From assembly GCA_903824155.1 (NCBI GenBank), contig CAIJVL010000030.1, positions 1-27,818 on the forward strand: a DNA stretch of 27,818 nucleotides. Reading direction: 5' to 3'. Numbering within the stretch: position 1 is the stretch's first letter; each line of letters begins with the position of its first letter. The position numbers and the translations under genes are program-made. This DNA comes from Candidatus Adlerbacteria bacterium (GTDB taxonomy: Bacteria > Patescibacteriota > Minisyncoccia > Phycocordibacterales > SBAW01). Positions 21,451 through 27,818 of this stretch are shown here, in pieces. The notes below the pieces were generated by a model. The model ran no database searches and was not told the DNA's origin. It saw only the letters and a list, made by a program, of their open reading frames with translations.

Positions 21451-22182
21451 ATGTGGTTTACAATCTACTTAATAAAGCCGCTCTATAACGTTTTTGTATA
21501 CCTTATTGGCATCATGCCGGGCGGAGACGTTGGTTTTGCCCTTATAGTAATGACTATAGCCGTGCGTGTTATCTTTTACCCGGCGTACACTTCCTCTATC
21601 CGCACCCAGATGGGCATGGCGGCCGTGCAGGGCGAGCTCGACGAGATAAACGAAAAGTACAAGGACGAACCTAACGAAAAAGCACAACGTATCATGGCAC
21701 TCTACAAAGAGCGCAACATCCGCCCCTTTTCAAGCTTTATTGCCGTTCTAGCGCCGATACCGATCTTTATTGCCCTGTACTACTCTATTGCGCGCGAGGG
21801 GCTGCCGCACATCGACACCAACCTTCTGTATTCGTTTGTGCATGTCCCAACGACGGTTAACGTCGAGTTTTTGGGATTTCTTAACCTTTTGGCAGCGCAC
21901 AATATCCCTCTTTCCATTGTTGTCGCCTTTTTGCAGTACTTAGTCGTGCGGCTCTCCATTACGCGCACTAAAAAGGCCACTACCACCGCAAAGCCGCTAG
22001 CCAAAGACAAAGCGCAAGCACAAGCTATGCAGCAAAATCTCATGCTCTACGCCTTGCCGATTTTATATGTGTTCATTGTGTACTCCCTCCCCGCCGTTGC
22101 CGGCCTTTACTTTGGGGTTACCAACCTTTTTTCAGTAGGACAAGAACTTTGGATAAAGCGCCAGATTGCCCGCAAAGGATAG
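21451..22182 (+). CDS. yidC: Membrane protein insertase YidC/Oxa1 family
   Basis: YidC inserts membrane proteins alone or with SecYEG. The 243-residue product starts MWFTIYLIKPLYNVFVYLIG, lacks the large periplasmic domain of Gram-negative YidC, and has about five membrane spans. The conserved cytoplasmic loop SSIRTQMGMAAVQGELDEINEKY carries the functional Arg that lines the hydrophilic groove. Further spans are FIAVLAPIPIFIALYYSI, IPLSIVVAFLQYLV and LPILYVFIVYSLPAVAGLYFGVTNL. The ATG at 21451 is chosen over 21397 because the upstream residues overlap rnpA and are not YidC-like. Confidence 0.94.
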   Translation: MWFTIYLIKPLYNVFVYLIGIMPGGDVGFALIVMTIAVRVIFYPAYTSSIRTQMGMAAVQGELDEINEKYKDEPNEKAQRIMALYKERNIRPFSSFIAVLAPIPIFIALYYSIAREGLPHIDTNLLYSFVHVPTTVNVEFLGFLNLLAAHNIPLSIVVAFLQYLVVRLSITRTKKATTTAKPLAKDKAQAQAMQQNLMLYALPILYVFIVYSLPAVAGLYFGVTNLFSVGQELWIKRQIARKG

Positions 22183-22200
22183 TTGGAGTACGCTGGCCTT

Positions 22201-22653
22201 ATGGACAGCGACGCTCTCAAACAATTGGCGCAAGAGTTGCTGGCTCCCCTTGGAGTTGCAATTGACTCTGTAACGGTAAGCGGTACGCATCGCACGGTGG
22301 TTGCGGTCATCTCGCCCGAATCTGAAAAGCTCATAGGTCTAAAGGGGGAAACGCTGCGCGCCATAAACACTATTGCCAAGCGTTTGGTAGAAGCGAAGTA
22401 TGGCGCAGAGGCAACTACTTTTATTATTGATGTGAATGGCTACCAGGAAGCGCAGCTTGAGAGTCTGCGGAGTAATGCGCGCATGCTGGCGCAGCGCGCG
22501 CGCCTTTTTAAACACGACGTCGAGCTAGAGCCCATGAGCCCCTACCAGCGGTTGGTGGTGCACGAACTCTTTGCCGAGGATCCAGAAATCGGCACCGAAA
22601 GCGCCGGCGAAGGAAAGTTCCGCCACATAGTGCTCAAATACAAGAACAGTTAG
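22201..22653 (+). CDS. KhpB/Jag-type RNA-binding protein (KH plus R3H)
   Basis: The 150-residue product has a KH domain with the GxxG-type loop in EKLIGLKGETLRAINTIAKRL and a C-terminal R3H domain (YQRLVVHELFAEDPEIGTESAGEGKFRHIVLKY). These RNA chaperone-like proteins lie next to yidC in many genomes. The N-terminal Jag_N domain is missing. The ATG at 22201 is preferred to an in-frame TTG at 22183, directly after the yidC stop, though a GGAG lies only about 12 nt upstream. Confidence 0.9.
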   Translation: MDSDALKQLAQELLAPLGVAIDSVTVSGTHRTVVAVISPESEKLIGLKGETLRAINTIAKRLVEAKYGAEATTFIIDVNGYQEAQLESLRSNARMLAQRARLFKHDVELEPMSPYQRLVVHELFAEDPEIGTESAGEGKFRHIVLKYKNS

Positions 22654-22657
22654 GGTA

Positions 22658-22697
22658 TAGCCACTAGGGTTTAGGTATTTCTATTTGCTAGTGGCTA
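22658..22697. terminator. Inverted repeat between convergent jag and propeller-protein genes
   Basis: TAGCCACTAG and CTAGTGGCTA are exact 10-bp complements around a 20-nt loop in the gap between two convergent genes. Flanks are AT-rich, but a clean T run is absent. Confidence 0.5.
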
Positions 22698-22701
22698 ACT
22701 A

Positions 22702-23937
22702 TTAATTACTAAGCAGGACGCCCCACAGTGCGCGGTCTCCTTTGGTAGTGTAAGAAAGGTAATGTTCGTCGGGCGAGAGCGCCATTTCTAAAATGTCTGC
22801 AGAGGTGCCTCCATCTGCAGAGCCGGGGATTGCGATGGCAGATGTGTTGTTTGTAGACAGGTTGTAGGAAAAAATCCCTTCTGCCCCATCAATTGCGCCT
22901 TGGTGCCAAAGGTCGAGGTAATTTGTTGTAGGTGTTTGAGGATTGGCACAATACATGACAGACGTATTTTTTGTGCTCCATATACACTGCTCAGGGAAGG
23001 GGTTAAAAGAAAGACGAGTGTTTAGAGAATTTTTTATAGTGTTGGAGTACGAACTGGGCTGGTTTACCCCATCTGCAGTTTGATAAATAACATGAGAGAA
23101 AGTAGGATCAGCGATAGCTGTAAGTCCTGCCGCAGCCACCAGTTGGGTCGTCGCACCACTTTTAACATCAATAGAAAAAACCATACCGGTTACTCCAACT
23201 GCAGATTTTGTTTGTGCAAGCATGGTATTTGGCGATGGCCATGAAATGAGCAGCTGCGAGAGCGGCAATGAGAATGTTTTTTTGCTATTAGCACCGTCGT
23301 CTCGTGCGATGTATCCATCCGAGCCGCCTGCGGTTTTAATTAAGTACACAACGCTCTTGCCGTCAGGCGAGCCGGCAATGTCGATAATGTTGTCGGGTAA
23401 AAATTGTATGCGTGTCGACTGCAGCGCGCTGGTCGTGGTTGCAGTCGGGAAGCCAAGATACACCGTCTTAACTACGTTAGTATCGTCCACATACTGCACA
23501 AGGGCCGCATTTCCCCCCTCAAGCCAAATAGCGCGCTGCCCGCCCGGTATGGTGATGTTGGATACTACGCGTGGCACAGCGCCGGCTATGCCGAGCGGCA
23601 CATCAAACACATGGCCGTCGTCTTGGCGTATGTAGCGCGCAATGGTAGTGGTGGGGCGCAAAGTCTGTATAAGTGTTGCCCCGACTATCGGACCCGCCGT
23701 TATTTCAAATATTTTTTGAGCTGAAGCTGTGGTAGTTGTGTTGATGGTTTGTGTGCCGCTCGTGTCAGTGCTGGCGGGCGCAGTGTTGGCGGTGTCTGGG
23801 ACGCTGCCAAAGCTGCCTGATGTTGTGCCATTCGTTGAAACAGTAGTCGTAGAGCGGAAAAAGAAAAACCAAATTCCTGCAAAAATAAATAAGAAAATCA
23901 GTACCGCACCAATGCCTATGTATATTTTTTGGTTCAT
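22702..23937 (-). CDS. Membrane-anchored beta-propeller-like protein
   Basis: The 411-residue product starts MNQKIYIGIGAVLIFLFIFAGIWFFFF, a single membrane anchor. A Thr/Ser/Asn-rich linker follows to about residue 70, then repeated blades such as IAGSPDGKSVVYLI and EMALSPDEHYLSYT, typical of WD40/TolB-like propellers. The bulk is probably outside the membrane. It is the last gene of the leftward VirB4-containing operon, starting 4 nt after the pilin-like gene, so a structural or scaffolding role in that apparatus is likely. The family is not more precisely recognised. Confidence 0.7.
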   Translation of the reverse strand: MNQKIYIGIGAVLIFLFIFAGIWFFFFRSTTTVSTNGTTSGSFGSVPDTANTAPASTDTSGTQTINTTTTASAQKIFEITAGPIVGATLIQTLRPTTTIARYIRQDDGHVFDVPLGIAGAVPRVVSNITIPGGQRAIWLEGGNAALVQYVDDTNVVKTVYLGFPTATTTSALQSTRIQFLPDNIIDIAGSPDGKSVVYLIKTAGGSDGYIARDDGANSKKTFSLPLSQLLISWPSPNTMLAQTKSAVGVTGMVFSIDVKSGATTQLVAAAGLTAIADPTFSHVIYQTADGVNQPSSYSNTIKNSLNTRLSFNPFPEQCIWSTKNTSVMYCANPQTPTTNYLDLWHQGAIDGAEGIFSYNLSTNNTSAIAIPGSADGGTSADILEMALSPDEHYLSYTTKGDRALWGVLLSN

Positions 23938-23941
23938 GATT

Positions 23942-25117
23942 TTAATAACCTGCCGCTTGGCATTTAGCAATAAACCCACTTTCTGCAGTTTGTATTTGAT
24001 TAACGGCAGCCGAACCTAGGCTCCAAATTTGTGACGGAGTATTATTAATACCGTTGTCCCAAAAGGCTGCTTTCGCCACATAATATGCTTGGTTGGCACC
24101 GCGTTGGAGAGAACTTCCTAAATTTGCAATGATTCCAGGATCATCTGCCGACTTAACGCCCGCTCCCACTTGCGCTGCCGCGCATTCGGCAGGATTTGGC
24201 GTGTCATTATTTATGCTGTTTGTTAGGTCATTTACGTTGCCGGTATAACCCACATCGGAATTAGTTGGGGTGGTCGCACTTGTTGAATTAGTAGTGTTAT
24301 TTACCGTAGCCGCGGAGGTACAAACTGTGCTATTGCCTCCTCCTTGGCACACAATAAAGTCGAAGTTAAGCAGATGAGGGTTGATAGTGTTAAGTATGAG
24401 CCACGTTGCGGCAATAAGCAGTATGCCGTAAATTGCCGCCCTGGCGCGGTCGAGTCCCTGGGTTTTATTGCCAACCGAACTGGCAGTCATGTACTGTACG
24501 CCGCCAATAGTGAGCATAAGCACTGCCAGCAGTGCGCCGCCCGTAATAAGGATGGTAAAAATAGCATTGATGAATTTAGAAAAACCTCCCGGGCTCGTAA
24601 GGTCGTATACCCCGTTCGCGCCTGGCGTGATGCCGGGTATAGGTTCAAGCGGCGTATAGCCTAAATTACAAACACCATTGGTAATGGTCCCGCCATTTGG
24701 GCAACCACTGGTATTTGTCGATGCAGTGTTAGGTATTGTTGAAGGCGTTGCCGCTGCAGAACCTGTTGGAATACAGGTTGCAGGATCAGCTCCTGCACTA
24801 CTACAACTGACATTCCCTCCCGTAGCATTAGTGCCTGCAGGAACACAAGTTGCAGGGTCGGCTCCGGAAGTCCCACAGGTAACCGGCCCATTTGAAATAG
24901 CAGGCCCAGTAAAACAAGCGGTACCGGTGTCAGTTCTACCGTTTACGCAATTACCGTTACTTGAAGTGTTGCCGCTTTGTGAGTCTGGAGTTACCACTAA
25001 CACCTGGTGACAAACGCCGCTCGAATCAGCTCTTTGCCCTGTAGGACATGTCTGTGCAAAAGCCGCCATGGGCAGCAAGACAAATAAAGTTATAAAAATT
25101 AAAAGGTATTTTTTCAT
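23942..25117 (-). CDS. VirB2/TrbC-like pilin with cysteine-rich N-terminal region
   Basis: The 391-residue product has a signal peptide (residues 1-21, cleavage after AFA). A long Gly/Ser/Thr/Cys-rich segment to about 160 includes two near-identical units (TCGTSGADPATC at 80-91 and SCSSAGADPATC at 104-115). Two membrane spans follow (about 182-206 and 228-245), separated by SSVGNKTQGLDRAR. That two-helix core with the LDRAR loop is the VirB2/TrbC pilin pattern as found in many candidate-phyla genomes. A polar C-terminal domain of about 140 residues follows. Its start overlaps the preceding gene by 4 bp. Confidence 0.7.
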   Translation of the reverse strand: MKKYLLIFITLFVLLPMAAFAQTCPTGQRADSSGVCHQVLVVTPDSQSGNTSSNGNCVNGRTDTGTACFTGPAISNGPVTCGTSGADPATCVPAGTNATGGNVSCSSAGADPATCIPTGSAAATPSTIPNTASTNTSGCPNGGTITNGVCNLGYTPLEPIPGITPGANGVYDLTSPGGFSKFINAIFTILITGGALLAVLMLTIGGVQYMTASSVGNKTQGLDRARAAIYGILLIAATWLILNTINPHLLNFDFIVCQGGGNSTVCTSAATVNNTTNSTSATTPTNSDVGYTGNVNDLTNSINNDTPNPAECAAAQVGAGVKSADDPGIIANLGSSLQRGANQAYYVAKAAFWDNGINNTPSQIWSLGSAAVNQIQTAESGFIAKCQAAGY

Positions 25118-26142
25118 AAGCCAAAGAGTGAAGTGCCGGACGATTGGCCAAAGACAATTTGCATTGCGGCCTGCGCGGCCTGCACCAGCATGCTTGAGTC
25201 GGAGTTTTGTATGGTCACCCCAATAACCGCGCTGCCCGTGCCGCTGCCGGTTTGGCGCAGCGTGAGCATTCCTTTTGCAGCATTGGGGCCGGTCGTATCT
25301 TGGTCGTTAAGCGTCCAGGCGTACGTTGCAGCGCCGCTTTGCAAACTTGAGTTGGCAAAATAATACGGCGCCGCTTGTATTGTAAACTCTTTTGCGCTTA
25401 ATGAGAGTGCGCTAGGCAGTGCGCTGTCGAGCAGCATCCCGCGCAGCGGGTCTTTATCATAAAAAAGTATCTGCGGCGTGGTTGCGGGGATTATCACCTC
25501 GCCAAAGCCCACTTGGCTGGCTCCGTAATATACCGTTACCGCTACATCTTCTTGCGGCTGCAGCTGGTCGCCGGTAAAGTTCAATGAGTTGCGGCCAAGG
25601 CCCGATTGCTGGGTTGCGGGCGTGTCGTTGACCGTCCACTGGAACGAAAGGCTGCTAGAGGGCAGCCCTTTGCCGTTAACTACAATGCTTGGGAAGGCTA
25701 CTACTTTAAGATTGGAGCCGCCGCTGTAGAGCGCTTTGCCTTTGTATAGAGGGGGCACGCTGGTGTCTGCCTCCCAAATCATGTTGACCGACGAAGGGCT
25801 AAACACCCAGTCGTTGGTGAGAGTCCCTTCGCTCGAGGAATTTATGGTTACATGCACGCGCGTTTGAGTACCAAGCGAGCCGGTCGTAAAGGTAAAGTCG
25901 CGCACTCCTACCCCGCTTGAAACTACTTTGCCGTTAAGCGACCAGGTAATGGTCGAGTTGCCCAAAAAAGTGCCTACGCCTTGCGCCTCGATAGTTACTT
26001 GCGCATTGGGGCCGGGAGTCTCGGGCGAGACGATGTACTGTATCGGCGCCGGCACGGTGCCGAGCTGTGCCCGCGCCAAAGGCGCACATACAAGTGCCAA
26101 AAGGAGCCCTAAGCTAGTGTAATTAAGCAGCTTTTTGTACAT
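25114..26142 (-). CDS. Secreted Ig/PKD-like beta-sandwich protein
   Basis: The 342-residue protein starts MYKKLLNYTSLGLLLALVCAPLARAQ, a signal peptide cleaved after ARA. Repeated beta-sandwich-like units follow, with SPETPGPNAQVTIEAQG, ITWSLNGKVV, LSFQWTVND and ATYAWTLNDQD, where W-x-x-N/L-D motifs mark PKD/Ig-like folds. It probably works outside the membrane as part of the same apparatus as the pilin-like and VirB4-like genes. The start at 26142 lies 20 bp inside the preceding gene; an earlier in-frame ATG at 26166 would add MPPTTTNP. No named family is recognised. Confidence 0.65.
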   Translation of the reverse strand: MYKKLLNYTSLGLLLALVCAPLARAQLGTVPAPIQYIVSPETPGPNAQVTIEAQGVGTFLGNSTITWSLNGKVVSSGVGVRDFTFTTGSLGTQTRVHVTINSSSEGTLTNDWVFSPSSVNMIWEADTSVPPLYKGKALYSGGSNLKVVAFPSIVVNGKGLPSSSLSFQWTVNDTPATQQSGLGRNSLNFTGDQLQPQEDVAVTVYYGASQVGFGEVIIPATTPQILFYDKDPLRGMLLDSALPSALSLSAKEFTIQAAPYYFANSSLQSGAATYAWTLNDQDTTGPNAAKGMLTLRQTGSGTGSAVIGVTIQNSDSSMLVQAAQAAMQIVFGQSSGTSLFGL

Positions 26143-26857
26143 AGGGTTGGTTGTCGTTGGCGGCACGCAATGGTTGTCTTGGGATTACGTCAGCCATACG
26201 CGGAGATTTTAAATTAAGAGGCTCTCTTTGTTGTGTACCGTTGGAAGGGCGCATGTCCGATCGCATCGTGTTCCTTGTATTTCTTATAGACTGCACGCTT
26301 CGCGCAGCTAAAATGGGATTAGCAAACGACACAGCTGCTGCAGCCGACGCAAGCCGCACCCCGGTAGTAAGTATATCTTTTTCTCCTTGTTCACTTCTTT
26401 TTTTGAGGACGCACAAAATAGTCATGACGGTCCAGCCGGGCAAGATGTCGAGTCCGGGTATTAATTCGGCAATTAAGCCTATCGGGGTGCGTGTCGAGTA
26501 ATACATGCCGTTTATAATAAGTAGGAAAATAAGTCCAGCACCAAACGTAAGTGAGACGATAATCTCTAATACAAAGCCAAGTGCGGTGCCCAGCGGTATG
26601 CCAAAGGTGCTGGCCAAAGCGCCCGCCGCCCCGCCTGCAAGCGCGCATTTGCCCGCAGCAATAAGCGCAGATACTGTCCCTCCTGTGGAATTCCAACAGA
26701 CATAGGCTCCTGCAGCTGCTCCTCCAACTGCGCCGCCTGCGGGAGTAATAGCTTGCAGTCCGAGGCCGACGGCAAACGCCATCCATCCAAGTACCGCTTG
26801 CAAGGCATCAATTAATACCGCAGCTCCAATAAGGAGTATGTCCCGCCCTGCTTTCAT
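26123..26857 (-). CDS. Polytopic membrane protein of the VirB4-containing operon
   Basis: The 244-residue product has hydrophobic spans at about residues 6-40, a Gly/Ala-zipper region to about 90, and further spans at 90-118 and 128-150. It then has a polar tail rich in Arg, Asn and Pro (RQPLRAANDNQP). The topology is suggestive of an inner-membrane channel component such as VirB6 or VirB3 in type IV secretion, but no sequence motif confirms it. It starts 4 nt after the VirB4-like stop and overlaps the next gene, so it is clearly in the operon. Confidence 0.6.
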   Translation of the reverse strand: MKAGRDILLIGAAVLIDALQAVLGWMAFAVGLGLQAITPAGGAVGGAAAGAYVCWNSTGGTVSALIAAGKCALAGGAAGALASTFGIPLGTALGFVLEIIVSLTFGAGLIFLLIINGMYYSTRTPIGLIAELIPGLDILPGWTVMTILCVLKKRSEQGEKDILTTGVRLASAAAAVSFANPILAARSVQSIRNTRNTMRSDMRPSNGTQQREPLNLKSPRMADVIPRQPLRAANDNQPYVQKAA

Positions 26858-26861
26858 TACT

Positions 26862-27818
26862 TTATTGTACCCCGCCTTCGGACGTGCCTGCAGCTAAATC
26901 GGTGCGCGACTTGCGCAAGGCTAACACCTGCGACGGGTCAGAGGTAATTATCTGGTCTTCGGTATATGAGGCTATCACTTTAATGGCCACGTGCTTAAGG
27001 CCTGCAAAGAAGATCCCCTCTCCAACGTCCGATTCGAGCAAAAGATACTTTTCTTCATCCGAGAGGTTAAAGGTTTTTTGCAGATTGTCGATAGTGGTCG
27101 GCGATTGTTTAAGCAGCAGCTGGATAGATGAGTTGGTTATCATAGGCAAACCGTACGGAGACTTTAAAAAGTCATCAACGTCCTGCGTAATGGTCGCAAG
27201 GCCAAGGTAGTATTTGCGTCCGCGCTTTGCCATGCCATACAAAAAGCTGGCGGTGTCATCGCTCTTCATCATCCACCACGCCTCGTCGATAACCAACAGG
27301 CGCTTTTTAAGGTTTTTGCGCACAGTGTTCCATATGTAGTGGGTAATGAGGTACATTGCGACGGGCTTCAGCTCATCTTCCATGTCCCGCACCGAAAAGA
27401 CTACGAACTTTTTGTTGATGTCGACGTTCGTCGGCTCGTTGATAAAGCCGCTCCAGGTACCTTTGGTATATTTGCTCAACCGCTGTACTAAACTTTCGGA
27501 GCCGTCCATGCCGGCCAATACCAATTCGAAGTCGCTGAGGAGCGGCGGCTCTATCTCGGCAAAATTGCTGTCGACGGTAATGTCCTTAAGTGCGTACGTT
27601 TCGGTTATTGCGCGGTCGACAATCGCGTCCTCTTCGGGGGAGAGGCCACCGAGCATGATGCGGAAGAGGCCCACCAGCGCCACAATGTTGCTGCGCAAAA
27701 TGTCAGCTGCCGCTTCATCTTCGCGGGGCGGCGCCAGGTCAAACGGGTTGATGTGGTGCTCGGAGTTTAAAGAAATATTAAAGTAGCGGCCGCCCACCGT
27801 CTGCGAGAGAAACTCATA
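26862..27818 (-). CDS. VirB4/TraC-family secretion ATPase (partial, N-terminus outside window)
   Basis: The last 318 residues are present; the frame is open to the window edge. The segment has HHINPFDLAPPREDE, Walker B KKRLLVIDEAWWMM, GMAKRGRKYYLGLATITQDVDDFL, and NSSIQLLLKQSPTTIDNL, the C-terminal half of the VirB4 motor that energises conjugation-like and type IV secretion systems. The Walker A part lies beyond the window. It heads a tight five-gene leftward operon with membrane, secreted and pilin-like products. Confidence 0.85.
   Translation of the reverse strand, partial: YEFLSQTVGGRYFNISLNSEHHINPFDLAPPREDEAAADILRSNIVALVGLFRIMLGGLSPEEDAIVDRAITETYALKDITVDSNFAEIEPPLLSDFELVLAGMDGSESLVQRLSKYTKGTWSGFINEPTNVDINKKFVVFSVRDMEDELKPVAMYLITHYIWNTVRKNLKKRLLVIDEAWWMMKSDDTASFLYGMAKRGRKYYLGLATITQDVDDFLKSPYGLPMITNSSIQLLLKQSPTTIDNLQKTFNLSDEEKYLLLESDVGEGIFFAGLKHVAIKVIASYTEDQIITSDPSQVLALRKSRTDLAAGTSEGGVQ

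Noticed and set aside
1..27818. CRISPR array, transposase, integrase or prophage genes
   Set aside because: No regular repeat-spacer array and no DDE, Tn3-type or integrase motifs were seen; the window is mostly housekeeping.

Overview
This window looks like a chromosomal replication-origin neighbourhood from a reduced-genome bacterium, most likely a member of the Candidate Phyla Radiation / Patescibacteria with a Parcubacteria-like gene set. That placement is an inference from gene content. Several housekeeping proteins are pared down: a short YebC, a DNA polymerase I with almost no 3'-5' exonuclease region, a delta-subunit-like protein lacking its N-terminus, and a MurE-like ligase lacking its N-terminal domain. 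Leaders are very short, and there is a VirB4/VirB2-like operon of a kind common in these lineages. TGA is used as a stop (for example ruvA), so there is no sign of the UGA=Gly code.

Layout. 1-1000: end of a membrane-protein gene, two tRNA-Arg genes with a structured element between them, and rpsT. 1074-4082: ruvA, a MurE-like ligase, a small membrane protein, a DoxX-like protein and a SpoU methylase, all rightward. 4087-5771: small proteins, tRNA-Lys, and a second copy of the structured element. 5896-9424: leftward tsaE-polA-holA-like operon. 9496-11178: a PilB/GspE ATPase. 11224-11458: a structured gap that may encode an RNA. 11552-13760: ruvB, yebC, ruvC. 13896-17673: a tiny acidic protein, tyrS (leftward) and a class A penicillin-binding protein. 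17748-22653: a YbjQ-family protein, dnaN, the putative oriC, dnaA, then divergently rpmH-rnpA-yidC-jag. 22702-27818: a leftward five-gene operon (VirB4-like ATPase, polytopic protein, secreted Ig-like protein, VirB2/TrbC-like pilin, membrane-anchored propeller protein) that looks like a surface secretion or pilus apparatus.

How the parts fit. ruvA, ruvB and ruvC all lie within 13 kb, giving a full Holliday-junction branch-migration and resolution set. dnaA/dnaN and rpmH/rnpA/yidC/jag are in the classical bacterial origin arrangement. The dnaA-dnaN gap holds imperfect tandem DnaA boxes followed by five TAG/TAA triplets and an AT-rich tract, which matches a basal origin-unwinding layout. PBP1A and the MurE-like ligase serve the cell wall.

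The most striking non-coding signal is a roughly 145-nt element present twice, each time directly 3' of a tRNA on the same strand. Its helices have changed by compensatory substitutions while loops and joints stay identical. Other non-coding signals are a paired 15-bp palindrome that also interrupts the MurE-like gene, a perfect 28-bp inverted repeat between yebC and ruvC, a structured gap upstream of ruvB with mutually exclusive helices, and -10-like hexamers set 6-10 nt before many start codons, suggesting leaderless transcripts.
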